A stretch of 64,000 bases of DNA from Pseudomonas putida (GCF_026625125.1 NZ_CP113097.1:1860001-1924000), one strand, 5' to 3'; numbered from the stretch's first letter, positions 48,921-58,073 are shown. The notes: a model not told the origin generated them from the sequence alone. Made by a program: numbers and translations.

Positions 48921-49628
48921 ATGCGTAGGATCGGTGCCGGTGTGATCGAGCGAGTCACCCAGGCCTGTGTCTGTGCCAGCTTGCTGCTGGCGCCTGTGGC
49001 GGCTACCCAGGCGGCCACCGAGGACGATCCCTGGGAGGCGGTCAACCGGCCGATCTTCCGCTTCAACGATGTCCTCGACACCTATGCCCTCAAGCCATTG
49101 GCCCAGGGCTACCAGGCTGTCACCCCCCAGTTCCTCGAAGATGGCATCCACAATATCTTCCGCAACCTGGGCGATGTCACCAACCTGGCCAACAATGTGC
49201 TGCAGCTCAAGCCGCATGCGGCTGGCGTTGATACAGCGCGGCTGATAGTCAATACCACCTTCGGCCTGGGCGGCTTCTTCGATGTGGGCACCAAGATGGG
49301 CCTGCAGCGCAGCGATGAAGACTTCGGCCAGACGCTCGGTTACTGGGGCTTGCCCAGCGGTCCGTACGTCGTCATTCCGCTGCTGGGCCCGAGCACCGTT
49401 CGCGATGGCCTGGCGAAATACCCGGACGGCTACACCAAACCGTACCGCTACATCGACCATGTGCCGACCCGCAACTCGATCTTTGCCCTGGATGTGGTCG
49501 ATACCCGGGCCAGCCTTTTGTCGGCTGAAAAGCTGATTCAGGGTGACAAGTACATCTTCATTCGCAATGCCTACCTGCAGAACCGCGAGTTCAAGGTCAA
49601 GGATGGCGAGGTCGAAGACGATTTTTGA
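48921..49628 (+). CDS. mlaA: MlaA/VacJ outer-membrane lipid-asymmetry protein without a lipobox
   Basis: MlaA takes phospholipid from the outer leaflet of the outer membrane for return to the inner membrane. The protein has 235 residues with the VacJ core: DDPWEAVNRPIFRFNDVLDT, VTPQFLEDGIHNIFRNLGD, NTTFGLGGFFDVGTKMGL and GYWGLPSGPYVVIPLLGPS. The N-terminus looks like a type I signal peptide (cut after VAATQA); no canonical L-x-x-C lipobox is present, unlike the E. coli lipoprotein. The rest of the Mla system is not in this window. Confidence 0.9.
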   Translation: MRRIGAGVIERVTQACVCASLLLAPVAATQAATEDDPWEAVNRPIFRFNDVLDTYALKPLAQGYQAVTPQFLEDGIHNIFRNLGDVTNLANNVLQLKPHAAGVDTARLIVNTTFGLGGFFDVGTKMGLQRSDEDFGQTLGYWGLPSGPYVVIPLLGPSTVRDGLAKYPDGYTKPYRYIDHVPTRNSIFALDVVDTRASLLSAEKLIQGDKYIFIRNAYLQNREFKVKDGEVEDDF

Positions 49629-49682
49629 TTGAGGGACACGAGGTTGGCGACCATCGGGTGATGGCTGTCAGCCGAGGGACCT

Positions 49683-49850
49683 GGGGCCGCGGTGCGGCCC
49701 AATCGCCGGCAAGCCGGCTCCCACAGGGGGCGCGCCAGCTTTAACAGTTGAGCAAGACAATGGCTTGCACAGGCAAAGCGCAGGCCTGAAGCACTGCACG
49801 GTCGTGGTGGGAGCCGGCTTGCCGGCGATTGGGCTGCGCAGCAGCCCCAC
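49683..49850. repeat. REP pair after mlaA
   Basis: A 24-bp arm at 49701-49724 (AATCGCCGGCAAGCC...) is repeated as an exact reverse complement at 49807-49830. Just before it, GGGCCGC/GCGGCCC (49684-49700) forms a small stem that may end mlaA transcripts. Core identical to the pairs at 14.9 kb and 55.3 kb. Fills most of the 290-base gap to the PilZ gene. Confidence 0.85.
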
Positions 49851-49918
49851 AGCAGCGCTGCAATAGCCCGGGCAGCGAGTATCGGCACCAACCTCCGGCT
49901 CGCCTTTTTCGTAACAGA

Positions 49919-50218
49919 TCAATGCATGGCCAAGATGCGCAGGCCAAATTTCTGCTGCCCGCCGGGTTGGTCGGCGATCCACACCACTTCGGCGCTGGCA
50001 TGCAGGCCCTTGAGGGCAGGGTGGTCGGAATCGATCCGTACCTCCAGGGTGTCGCCTACTTGAAAACGCTGCGGCGCCTGCACCTGCATGCCGCTGCTGG
50101 ACAGGTCCAGGCATACCGCTGCGATCACCTGGCCGGCATGCAGCAGGCTGACTTCGGTGTCGATGCGCATGCGAATGAAGTCGCGTTTCTCGCTGTGATT
50201 GGAGGGCGTGGTGGGCAT
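49919..50218 (-). CDS. Stand-alone PilZ-domain protein
   Basis: PilZ protein of 99 residues. RxxxR-like KRDFIRMRI near residue 11 and the c-di-GMP loop DLSSSGMQV (D/NxSxxG) at about 38-46 are both in place, so c-di-GMP binding is likely. AAGGA precedes the ATG at 50218. Divergent from rssB. Function unknown, perhaps motility or biofilm control. Confidence 0.85.
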   Translation of the reverse strand: MPTTPSNHSEKRDFIRMRIDTEVSLLHAGQVIAAVCLDLSSSGMQVQAPQRFQVGDTLEVRIDSDHPALKGLHASAEVVWIADQPGGQQKFGLRILAMH

Positions 50219-50487
50219 GCTGCATCCTTCTCATCGGGTTGCACAGGTCGCTTTCTTATAACTCTCGGTGATTTCGCCTGTAAAGAGCGCCGAACTCGAC
50301 CCACGCATGCTTGAAACGCCTGGCGGATGGGAGTACCGTCTGCGCCTTAGACAGTACCTCTGCCGGTTGCCTGGGCCGTCTTCTTGGCCTACAACTCAAG
50401 TAGAGTGTCACCGCAGAGTATTCCAGCAGTCGGATGTCAGCCTTGCAGACGCCCCTGCACCAACCTAAATCGGCGCCGTTCGCCCAC

Positions 50488-51672
50488 ATGCAGAAAATCA
50501 GTGCAACGCTGCTGATCATCGATGATGACGACGTGGTCCGTGCGAGCCTCGCCGCCTATCTGGAAGACAGTGGCTTCAGCGTCCTCCAGGCCGGTAATGG
50601 CCAGCAGGGGCTCCAGGTCTTTGAAGAACACCAGCCCGACCTCGTGATCTGCGATCTGCGCATGCCGCAGATGGGCGGCCTTGAGCTGATCCGCCAGGTC
50701 AGTGAGCGGGCGCCGCAGTTGCCGGTGATCGTGGTATCGGGTGCTGGCGTGATGAGCGACGCGGTCGAGGCCTTGCGCCTGGGTGCTGCCGATTACCTGA
50801 TCAAGCCGCTGGAAGACCTTGCCGTGCTCGAGCATTCGGTGCGCCGTGCGCTTGATCGTTCGCGTCTGGTAGTGGAAAACCAGCGTTACCGCGACAAGCT
50901 CGAGGCAGCCAACCGGGAACTGGAGGCCAGCTTGCACCTGTTGCAGGAGGACCAGACTGCCGGTCGTCAGGTGCAGATGAACATGCTGCCAGAGAGCCCC
51001 TGGGTTGCCGGGGAGTTCGCCTTCGAGCACCAGATCATCCCGTCGCTGTACCTGTCTGGCGACTTCGCCGACTATTTCCGCGTGGATGAACGGCGTATTG
51101 CCTTCTACCTTGCCGATGTCTCCGGGCATGGCGCGTCGTCGGCGTTCGTCACCGTGCTGCTGAAGTTCATGACCACCCGGCTGATGTTCGAATTCAAGCG
51201 CAGCAGCAAGCTGCGTGAATTCAAGCCTTCGCAAGTGCTCAGCCATATCAACCGTGGCCTGATCAACTGCAAGCTGGGCAAGCACGTGACCATGGTCGGT
51301 GGTGTGATCGATGAAGAAACCGGCCTGCTGACCTATGCCGTGGGCGGCCACTTGCCGCTGCCGGTGCTGTATACCCCAGGCCAGGCCCGCTACCTGGAAG
51401 GCCGTGGCCTGCCGGTGGGCCTGTTCGATGAGGCCACCTACCAGGACCTGGTGATGGAACTGCCCCCGCAGTTCAGCCTGACACTCATGTCAGACGGCAT
51501 CCTGGACCTTTTGCCAGGGGACACGCTCAAAGATAAAGAAGCCGCCTTGCCGGAGATCGTCAAGGCAGCGGGTGGTAGCCTGGATGGGCTGCGCCAACGA
51601 TTTGGATTGGCTACGCTTGGGGAGATGCCGGATGATATCGCCCTATTGGTGTTAAGCAGGAACCTTCAATGA
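50488..51672 (+). CDS. rssB: RssB: receiver plus PP2C-type phosphatase, RpoS regulator
   Basis: Regulator of 394 residues with the start at 50488 (MQKISATLLIIDDDDVVRAS). Receiver domain with Asp56 (LVICDLRMPQMGG), a coiled linker (about 135-160), then a PP2C-type serine phosphatase domain (SGDFADYFRVDE, FYLADVSGHGASSAF, TLMSDGILDLLP). In Pseudomonas RssB works with RssC to control RpoS degradation. An in-frame earlier start (50434) is possible, but the ribosome-binding site is weak at both. rssC overlaps its stop (ATGA). Confidence 0.9.
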   Translation: MQKISATLLIIDDDDVVRASLAAYLEDSGFSVLQAGNGQQGLQVFEEHQPDLVICDLRMPQMGGLELIRQVSERAPQLPVIVVSGAGVMSDAVEALRLGAADYLIKPLEDLAVLEHSVRRALDRSRLVVENQRYRDKLEAANRELEASLHLLQEDQTAGRQVQMNMLPESPWVAGEFAFEHQIIPSLYLSGDFADYFRVDERRIAFYLADVSGHGASSAFVTVLLKFMTTRLMFEFKRSSKLREFKPSQVLSHINRGLINCKLGKHVTMVGGVIDEETGLLTYAVGGHLPLPVLYTPGQARYLEGRGLPVGLFDEATYQDLVMELPPQFSLTLMSDGILDLLPGDTLKDKEAALPEIVKAAGGSLDGLRQRFGLATLGEMPDDIALLVLSRNLQ

Positions 51673-52151
51673 GTACCGGTAGAATCCAGTTCGCCGAGCA
51701 AAGCGGTACCTTCGTGCTGAAATTCGTCGGTGAAGTGCGCCTGACCTTGTGTTCGGCACTGGATGCGACGATCGAGAAAATCTTCACCGCGCTGAATTTC
51801 TCGGCCATCGTCATCGACCTTACCGAAACCGAGAGCATCGACAGCACCACCCTGGGGCTGCTGGCCAAGCTGTCGATCCTGTCGCGGCAGAAGGTCGGCC
51901 TGCTGCCGACCGTGGTCACCACCAACCCGGATATTTCGCGGCTGCTGCAATCGATGGGCTTCGATCAGGTGTTCAACATCGTCGATCGCCCGGTGCCTTG
52001 CCCGGAATGCCTGACCGACCTGCCATCCCAGGACCAGAACGAAGAGGTGGTGCGCTCCAAGGTGCTGGAGGCGCACAAGATTCTGATGGGCCTGAATGAC
52101 TCCAACCGTGAAGCCTTCCATGACTTGGTGAATGCGCTGGAGCGCTCCTGA
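51669..52151 (+). CDS. rssC: RssC: STAS-domain anti-sigma-factor antagonist
   Basis: STAS protein of 160 residues. The phospho-acceptor Ser lies in TETESIDSTTLGLLAKLSIL, the usual SpoIIAA-type position; the RssB phosphatase domain is its likely partner. A C-terminal extension (PCPECLTDLPSQDQ onward, about 50 residues, with a CPEC motif) exceeds a bare STAS domain. Overlaps rssB by four bases. A bidirectional terminator follows. Confidence 0.9.
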   Translation: MSTGRIQFAEQSGTFVLKFVGEVRLTLCSALDATIEKIFTALNFSAIVIDLTETESIDSTTLGLLAKLSILSRQKVGLLPTVVTTNPDISRLLQSMGFDQVFNIVDRPVPCPECLTDLPSQDQNEEVVRSKVLEAHKILMGLNDSNREAFHDLVNALERS

Positions 52152-52166
52152 CCTGGCGGCTGCCTG

Positions 52167-52196
52167 GGCCCTTGGCGGGTAACCCGCCAAAGGGCC
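52167..52196. terminator. Hairpin between rssC and the PhoD-like gene
   Basis: Arms GGCCCTTGGCGGG (52167-52179) and CCCGCCAAAGGGCC (52183-52196) pair with one bulged A around a TAA loop. It serves two convergent genes. Confidence 0.75.
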
Positions 52197-52203
52197 GCAT
52201 CAG

Positions 52204-54063
52204 CTAGTCCGGCCGCGCAAACTCCGTAGCCTCACCCCCCTTGGCATCCAGCTGAAACACCCGTGCCGGGCGCCCCTGCTCATCGAAGAACACCTGCCCC
52301 AGCCCCGCCCCATTCCACAGGCGTTCCCCTGCCTTGCTCTGGCTGGGCGTGCGCGGCACCACCTCCATCTCGCGCCGCCGGGTAAACCAGTTCAGCGGCG
52401 AGCGCGGCGAGTAAAGCCAGCGGTTGAGCCGGTCCAGCACGTCCAGCAAGCGGCGTGGGAATTCATTCTTGATCCCGCTACTGGTGACCTGCCACAAGTG
52501 CGGGCTGCGCTGGCGTTGGCGAATCAGCACCTCGTACACGAACGAATAATGCACGTCCCCTGACAGGATCACGTAGTGCCCCGGCGTGCGCGAGTGGCGG
52601 AAGATATTCAGGATCACCTGGGCGGCACCGCGGTGGGCCATCCAGTTCTCGGCATCTACCAGCAGCGGGTGGCCCAGCCAGCTGAACACTTTCTGCACCG
52701 TCTCGATCAGCTTTACCCCGAAGATCGGCGCCGGTGACACGATGATCGCCGAAGGGTGGTCGAGCAATGCTTGCTGCAGTTCGCACAACGCCTCCCAGTC
52801 CAGTAAGCCGGAAGGCTTGGCCAGGTCGCTTTCGCTGCGCCAGCGCCGGGTGCGGGTGTCCAGCACCAGCAGGGGCGGGTTGCTTGGCAGGCTGAACTGC
52901 CAGCCCTGAAAGCGCAGCAGTTCACCGATCAGGTGGTCGTGTTGCTGGCTGTCCAGTTGCGGGCTGGCCAGCGCCTGGCACTGCCCGACCAACGCCTTGC
53001 AGCCTTGCGGGTCGTTGCCCCAGGCCTGGCACAGCAGGTAGCCGAGCAGGGCATTGCCGATGATGCGTCGCGAGAATGGGTGGCCGTAGGCTGTTTCTTC
53101 CCACTGCGCCGATAAGTTCCAGTCATCGGTGATGTCGTGATCGTCGAAGATCATCAGGCAAGGTAAGTGCGCCATCACCCGCGCCACCTGGCCCAGGTTG
53201 TCGGCGAACGCCTGGATCAGCGGCAGTTCCTTGCGGTAGCGCGCCTGGTGCGGGTCGGCAAGGCCCGCAGGCATGTCGAGCGCTACCAGTTGCCAAGGGG
53301 TGGGTGACCAGACCAGCAGGTACATGGCCATGACTTCGGCGAACGTCACCAGGTGGTTGTCGGCATTGCTTGAGGAGAAGATGGGTTTGCGCTTGCCGCC
53401 GAAGAATCGCTCGCGCAGGGTTTCGTTACGTTCCTGGGCCGGCAGCAGGTCGGCGCGATGGTAATAGCTGGCCGGGTGGTCATACAGCGACTTGCTTTCG
53501 GCCACGACTGCGCCGTCCAGGTGTTCATCGAACAGGCCTAGGCGCTCGATCAGCGCATGAATGGCCCGAAGCATCGGCCCTGCTACATCATCGGCGTAGA
53601 CCTGGTCCCCGGTCATCAACAGCACGGCCGGGCGCTCTTCGGGGCGCGTACAGGCCTGTAGCAGCCTGTCTGCGCAGAGCAAGCCATCGGCAGCGGGGTG
53701 GTGCGGTTTGCGGCAAGAGCCGTGCAGCAGCTGATCCAGGCGGTCGCGCAGCACCAGGCTTGGCCGCTGGCGGCCTGGGTAGAGCAGGTGCGGCGCCCAG
53801 TCAGCGATACCTTGGCCGTCGATCAGCAGGTCGTATTCGAGTTCGACGTTGCAGGGCAGCGGTTGGGCAAAGTCGATGTCCAGCAGGTGGATGAAGGCGT
53901 GCTCGCCGATCGGTACTACCTGGCAATCCACCTTCGCCGCGCCGTCCAAGCTGAACGCGAGCTGCAAGGGTTGGCTGCCGACCAGCCAGATGGCCAGGCG
54001 CTTAGGCTCCAGGCGGCGCAGTACAGGGCCGGCGAGAACAAGGGGCAAAGGGGAGGAAGTCAT
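52204..54063 (-). CDS. PhoD-like metallophosphatase, no signal peptide
   Basis: Large cytoplasmic-type protein of 619 residues. The PhoD metal-binding motifs are clear: LLMTGDQVYADDV, FDDHDITDDWN and LSGDVHYSF. It begins MTSSPLPLVLAGPVLRRLEP and has an N-terminal beta domain of about 110 residues before the phosphatase domain. No signal peptide or Tat motif, unlike secreted PhoD. Probably a phosphodiesterase or phosphatase; substrate unknown. It is convergent with rssC and follows tal on the same strand. Confidence 0.85.
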   Translation of the reverse strand: MTSSPLPLVLAGPVLRRLEPKRLAIWLVGSQPLQLAFSLDGAAKVDCQVVPIGEHAFIHLLDIDFAQPLPCNVELEYDLLIDGQGIADWAPHLLYPGRQRPSLVLRDRLDQLLHGSCRKPHHPAADGLLCADRLLQACTRPEERPAVLLMTGDQVYADDVAGPMLRAIHALIERLGLFDEHLDGAVVAESKSLYDHPASYYHRADLLPAQERNETLRERFFGGKRKPIFSSSNADNHLVTFAEVMAMYLLVWSPTPWQLVALDMPAGLADPHQARYRKELPLIQAFADNLGQVARVMAHLPCLMIFDDHDITDDWNLSAQWEETAYGHPFSRRIIGNALLGYLLCQAWGNDPQGCKALVGQCQALASPQLDSQQHDHLIGELLRFQGWQFSLPSNPPLLVLDTRTRRWRSESDLAKPSGLLDWEALCELQQALLDHPSAIIVSPAPIFGVKLIETVQKVFSWLGHPLLVDAENWMAHRGAAQVILNIFRHSRTPGHYVILSGDVHYSFVYEVLIRQRQRSPHLWQVTSSGIKNEFPRRLLDVLDRLNRWLYSPRSPLNWFTRRREMEVVPRTPSQSKAGERLWNGAGLGQVFFDEQGRPARVFQLDAKGGEATEFARPD

Positions 54064-54146
54064 GGACAGCTCTGGTGGCTAATCGGCCCAGTCACGGCGA
54101 ACCGTCGCGAACAGGCCTTTGAATTCAGAACGCTTGTTGCAAGGCT

Positions 54147-54187
54147 AAAGCAAAGCGGGCGGAAAATGCTGAACATTCACCGCCCGC
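54147..54187 (-). terminator. Rho-independent terminator of tal
   Basis: On the minus strand the stem GCGGGCGG / CCGCCCGC (54155-54162 and 54180-54187) is followed by TTTGCTTT. Loop 17 bases. Confidence 0.7.
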
Positions 54188-54206
54188 CTGGCAAACCTAA
54201 AATGTA

Positions 54207-55133
54207 TCAGGCTTTGTCAGCCATCAGCTTTTCCAGCTTCTCCTGGTCACGGGCGAACTGGCGAATGCCCTCCGCCAGTTTCTCGGTACCCATGGCGTCT
54301 TCGTTCATCGCCCAGCGGAACTGGCTTTCGCTGAGCACCTGCTTGGCCTCGCCGGCATTGCCCGGCTTGAGTACCTGCGGCAGCTCGCCCTGGTCATCGC
54401 TCAGTTGCTGCAGCAGCTCCGGGCTGATGGTCAGGCGATCGCAGCCAGCCAGTTGCTCGATCTGGCCGATGTTGCGGAAGCTGGCGCCCATGACCACGGT
54501 GTCGTAGCCGTTGGCCTTGTAGTAGTTGTAGATGCGTGTGACCGACTGGACGCCAGGGTCATCGGCGCCCACGTACTCTTGGCCGGTGCTCTTCTTGTAC
54601 CAGTCATAGATACGGCCCACGAACGGGGAAATCAGGAACACACCGGCATCGGCGCAAGCCTGTGCCTGGGCGAAGGAGAACAGCAGGGTCAGGTTGGTCT
54701 GGATGCCTTCCTTCTCCAGCTGCTCGGCGGCGCGGATGCCTTCCCAGGTAGAGGCCAGCTTGATCAGTACGCGGTCTTTGGCGATGCCGGCGGCCTGGTA
54801 AAGCTCGATCAGTTGGCGGGCCTTGCTCAGCAGTGCCGGTTCGTCGAACGACAGGCGTGCATCCACTTCGGTGGAGATGCGCCCAGGGATCACTTTCAGA
54901 ATGCCCGCGCCCACCGCCACGGCGAACTTGTCGCACGCCAGGTCGACATTGCCCTTGGCATCGCTTTTGACCTGCTTGAGCAGGTCGGCATAGCCCGGGA
55001 TGGCGGCAGCCTTGAGCAGCAACGACGGGTTGGTGGTGGCATCGACCGGCTTGAGGCGGGTGATGGCGTCCAGGTCCCCGGTGTCGGCGACCACGGTGGT
55101 GAACTGCTTGAGTTGTTCCAGCTTGGAAGTCAT
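54207..55133 (-). CDS. tal: Transaldolase
   Basis: Pentose-phosphate enzyme of 308 residues that moves a dihydroxyacetone unit between sugar phosphates. The Schiff-base Lys125 is in [26 protein letters not shown] near residue 31 and [18 protein letters not shown] are family motifs. The ATG at 55133 is the usual start ([20 protein letters not shown]). A promoter should lie in the REP-containing region upstream. Confidence 0.97.
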   Translation of the reverse strand: MTSKLEQLKQFTTVVADTGDLDAITRLKPVDATTNPSLLLKAAAIPGYADLLKQVKSDAKGNVDLACDKFAVAVGAGILKVIPGRISTEVDARLSFDEPALLSKARQLIELYQAAGIAKDRVLIKLASTWEGIRAAEQLEKEGIQTNLTLLFSFAQAQACADAGVFLISPFVGRIYDWYKKSTGQEYVGADDPGVQSVTRIYNYYKANGYDTVVMGASFRNIGQIEQLAGCDRLTISPELLQQLSDDQGELPQVLKPGNAGEAKQVLSESQFRWAMNEDAMGTEKLAEGIRQFARDQEKLEKLMADKA

Positions 55134-55293
55134 GGCGTGCTCTGTCCTGTGCGATGTCTCGACATTACCCGAGCCCCGACGGCCGCTCAAGGGGCCAGCG
55201 GGGCGGTGGCGAATTGTCTGGGGTGATGATTTGAGTCACCCGCCAGCACGAGGTTCCCCACCACCTTGAAAGCTTCACCCGCGATCGGTGGTA

Positions 55294-55310
55294 GCCGGCT
55301 TGCCGGCGAT
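55294..55310 (+). repeat. REP element, first copy of a direct pair
   Basis: Core GCCGGCTTGCCGGCGAT at 55294-55310 in the same orientation as the copy 98 bases downstream. The other REP pairs in the window are inverted. Confidence 0.75.
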
Positions 55311-55407
55311 GGGCCGCAAATCGCTCGACTGAATGGCATCTGGGCTTCAATCCATTTTCTCCCACAGTTACAGCGCAGCGCTCGAAAACTGCACGGTCCC
55401 GGTGGGA

Positions 55408-55424
55408 GCCGGCTTGCCGGCGAT
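55408..55424 (+). repeat. REP element, second copy of a direct pair
   Basis: Core GCCGGCTTGCCGGCGAT, preceded by GTGGGA as in the other full copies, ending 18 bases before the dusA stop codon. Confidence 0.8.
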
Positions 55425-55442
55425 AGGGCCCGCCAGGCCACC

Positions 55443-56450
55443 TTACCGCCCCTGCAACAACTCCGCCGCTTGGTCGAACACCGCCAGCGGCTCCGGCGCC
55501 TTGTGAATATCCGCCGACAGCAACTGCCGGAACCGCCGCGCCCCTTTGAAGCCCTGGCCCAACCCCAGAATATGCCGGGTGACGTGATGCATCGCACCGC
55601 CACTTTCCATATGCGCCACGATATAGGGCCGCAACTGCGCCATCGCCTCGCTACGGCTGACCACCGGCGCAGCACTGCCAAACAGCAGCTGATCCACTTC
55701 AGCCAGCACATACGAGTTGTGGTACGCCTCGCGCCCCATCATCACCCCATCGAACGTCTCCAGGTGCATCTGGCACTCGGCCAAGGTCTTGATGCCACCG
55801 TTGAGCACGATCTCAAGGTCCGGAAAGTCCGCTTTCAGCTGCGCAGCCACGTCGTAGCGCAGCGGCGGGATCTCACGGTTCTCCTTGGGCGAAAGCCCTT
55901 CGAGAATCGCGATGCGCGCATGCACGGTGAAACTGCGACACCCGGCGTCCCGTACCTGCCCGACGAAGTCGCACAGTTCTGCATAGCTGTCACGGCCATT
56001 GATACCAATGCGGTGCTTCACCGTCACCGGCGTCGACACCGCATCACGCATGGCCTTGACGCAATCGGCCACCAGCGCCGGGTGGGCCATGAGGCAAGCG
56101 CCGATCATGTTGTTCTGCACCCGATCGCTGGGGCAGCCGACGTTGAGGTTCACCTCGTCATAGCCCGCTTGTTCGGCCAGGCGCGCGCAGGCCGCCAAGT
56201 CGGCCGGCACACTGCCGCCCAGCTGCAGGGCAAGCGGATGTTCGGACACATCGTGGCGCAGGAAACGGTGCGCGTCGTTGTGCAGCAGGGCACCGGTGGT
56301 GACCATTTCGGTGTAGAGCAAGGTGTGCCGGGATAGCAGGCGCAGGAAGAACCGGCAGTGGCGGTCGGTCCAGTCCATCATCGGCGCAACGCTGAAGCGG
56401 CGTGACGGCTCAGGGCGCGAGTTTTGTGGGGTTGCAGTATCTAGGAGCAT
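55443..56450 (-). CDS. dusA: tRNA-dihydrouridine(20/20a) synthase
   Basis: FMN enzyme of 335 residues that reduces uridine to dihydrouridine in tRNA D-loops. FMN/substrate motifs: SVAPMMDWTDRHCRFFLRLL, catalytic Cys106 in EVNLNVGCPSDRVQ, VKHRIGING and GGIKTLAECQ, with the HARIAILEGLSPKENREIPP loop of DusA. Start at 56450 (MLLDTATPQNS) has no strong ribosome-binding site; the later Met24 (MMDWTDR) is inside the fold. The 5' end of dusA is a known integration site for mobile elements; none is intact here. Confidence 0.95.
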   Translation of the reverse strand: MLLDTATPQNSRPEPSRRFSVAPMMDWTDRHCRFFLRLLSRHTLLYTEMVTTGALLHNDAHRFLRHDVSEHPLALQLGGSVPADLAACARLAEQAGYDEVNLNVGCPSDRVQNNMIGACLMAHPALVADCVKAMRDAVSTPVTVKHRIGINGRDSYAELCDFVGQVRDAGCRSFTVHARIAILEGLSPKENREIPPLRYDVAAQLKADFPDLEIVLNGGIKTLAECQMHLETFDGVMMGREAYHNSYVLAEVDQLLFGSAAPVVSRSEAMAQLRPYIVAHMESGGAMHHVTRHILGLGQGFKGARRFRQLLSADIHKAPEPLAVFDQAAELLQGR

Positions 56451-57021
56451 TCAGGTCTACGCATTTGGGTACCAACTTATTCGGGCTTTTGCTGTGAATC
56501 AGCCTCATTCACCTGGGTAACACCGAAAAAATGGCAAGGAATACAAGCAAGTAACAAGGCGGATGTGGCGGTGAGCTACCCCGTCAATACCAGCCTCATA
56601 AAAAGGATGTCCTAGTTTACCAAGAGCGCTGGATGTTCGCCTGTTCATAGGCAAGTGAGGGCCGCGGAAAACGTGAGTGAACGATGTGAAAGGTCTCTGC
56701 CCATCTTCCCGCAGTATGGTTTTTAACGGTTTCCTACAGATACGGGATGCTGGCTTGTAGTCCGTTTCTGAATCACCCTTTCAGCACCCTTGAGCCATTG
56801 CAATGGAAATCCGAGCTCCCTAGTCTCGCTGGGCCGCTGCAAAAACTGTGGCCGGGCCTGCAAGCCCGAACTTGGATTTGGCCGCTACCCAGCGATGAGG
56901 CCAGTAGGCCCCACGCATCACGAGCGTCAAACCTCCACGCAGGGTCAGCCTTGGTCTTGGCACTGAAACCCGCTAATGTGCCGCCCTCAGCAAGGATAGC
57001 CGCGACCCCAGGGAGCTTTCT
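56451..57021. other. 571-bp region without a supported gene
   Basis: The stretch 56451-56740 is visibly AT-richer and less codon-like than the surroundings; 56740-57021 is closer to average. A 116-codon open frame (56747-57097, plus) has atypical composition and overlaps the next gene in another frame, so I do not call it. The tail should hold the promoter of the DUF2491 operon and dusA's promoter lies at the other end. No RNA gene or hairpin was recognised. Confidence 0.5.
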
Positions 57022-57621
57022 ATGTCGCTTTTACACCAGGCCAGCCTGCTATTTGGCCTGCGCAGTGGCAGCACCTTCACGCCTGCCCCTTCACTGAAAC
57101 CGTTGCTGGACGGCATCTCAGCGCTTCAGGTACCTGGCCCGGAAACAGTCTGGGCCGTTGGCGAGGTCGACCTCGGCCAATCGGTGCGCCTGGTGCGTTT
57201 TTACCTGGACAATCAAGACTACTGGTTACAGGTGCTGATGAACGGCGCCGAACCGGGCGATATCGTGCTGTTCGGCTACCACAGCGCAGTCGCCGTCAAT
57301 GACCAGGAGCACCTGCAAAGCCTGACCGGTAGCGCACCGAAGGCCGGCATGCCGATCTTCGAACACGAAGGTAATTTGTATTCCCGGCAATGGGGTCGCG
57401 AAGCGGGGCTCGCCGAATGGGTTGCGCTGTGCGAGGCGGTTACCAGCCCCGAAGCACGGTACCGCATCCAGCACCTGTGCATGCTCTATGCCCGTGACAC
57501 CGGTTTGCCGTACCGGCGCGAATCTCTGCTGCTGTCGGTCGAAGAAGATGAGTACGGTGCGCTCACCTACACCACCTCGCTGGGTGTGACCCTATTCCCC
57601 ACGGACTTTCACGTAACCTGA
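57022..57621 (+). CDS. DUF2491 (YjfK-like) protein
   Basis: Soluble protein of 199 residues and first gene of a four-gene operon. Features: SVRLVRFYLDNQDYWLQVLM, DIVLFGYHSAVAVND, and YSRQWGREAGLAEWVALCEA, matching the YjfK type. No signal peptide or membrane segment. GGGAG precedes the ATG. The function of this family is unknown; it travels with DUF350, DUF1190 and an ATP-grasp enzyme, which suggests a shared envelope-related pathway. Confidence 0.8.
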   Translation: MSLLHQASLLFGLRSGSTFTPAPSLKPLLDGISALQVPGPETVWAVGEVDLGQSVRLVRFYLDNQDYWLQVLMNGAEPGDIVLFGYHSAVAVNDQEHLQSLTGSAPKAGMPIFEHEGNLYSRQWGREAGLAEWVALCEAVTSPEARYRIQHLCMLYARDTGLPYRRESLLLSVEEDEYGALTYTTSLGVTLFPTDFHVT

Positions 57622-57633
57622 CAAGGATTTCCC

Positions 57634-58059
57634 ATGCTCGACGCTTTGCGCCTGTCCCTCAACGCCTCGGCGGTGACGGGCTTCATCCTCTATATCAGTG
57701 TGGCCCTGCTGATGTTCTGGCTGTTCCAGTTCATCTACACCCGCCTCACGCCGCACCGCGAGTTCGCCCTGATCCGCCAGAACAACCCTGCAGCCGCTAT
57801 TGCTCTGGGTGGTTCGCTGATCGGTTTTTCGCTGCCGGCCAGCAACATCATCGCCTACAGCGTCAGCATTCTCGACTTCGTCGCCTGGGTGGTGATCGCA
57901 GCGGTGGTGCAGTTGATCGCCTTCGGCCTGACCAGCCTGGTGCTGCGTGGCCTGTCCCAGCGCATCGCCCAGGGCGAGCTGGCAGCTGCCATCTACGCCG
58001 CAAGCGTGGCCATCAGCGTCGGCTTTCTGAACTCGGCCTGCATGACACCTTCGGCCTGA
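57634..58059 (+). CDS. DUF350 (YjfL-like) membrane protein
   Basis: Integral membrane protein of 141 residues with four predicted helices: VTGFILYISVALLMFWLFQF, AIALGGSLIGFSLPASNIIA, DFVAWVVIAAVVQLIAFGLT and a C-terminal helix. The polar segment FIYTRLTPHREFALIRQNNP follows helix 1. The duplicated helix-loop-helix pattern is that of DUF350. Second gene of the operon, 12 bases after the first; function unknown. Confidence 0.85.
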   Translation: MLDALRLSLNASAVTGFILYISVALLMFWLFQFIYTRLTPHREFALIRQNNPAAAIALGGSLIGFSLPASNIIAYSVSILDFVAWVVIAAVVQLIAFGLTSLVLRGLSQRIAQGELAAAIYAASVAISVGFLNSACMTPSA

Positions 58060-58073
58060 GCAGGAGGGTGCCA

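Larger units (their letters stand above)
55134..55442. other. 309-bp intergenic region with two REP copies
   Basis: Lies between tal and dusA, both on the minus strand. It holds two REP cores (separate entries) and the expected tal promoter, for which I find no convincing -35/-10 pair. Confidence 0.5.

Noticed and set aside
56747..57097. 116-codon open frame in the gap before the DUF2491 gene
   Set aside because: Atypical composition, overlaps the start of the next gene in another frame, and no recognisable motif.
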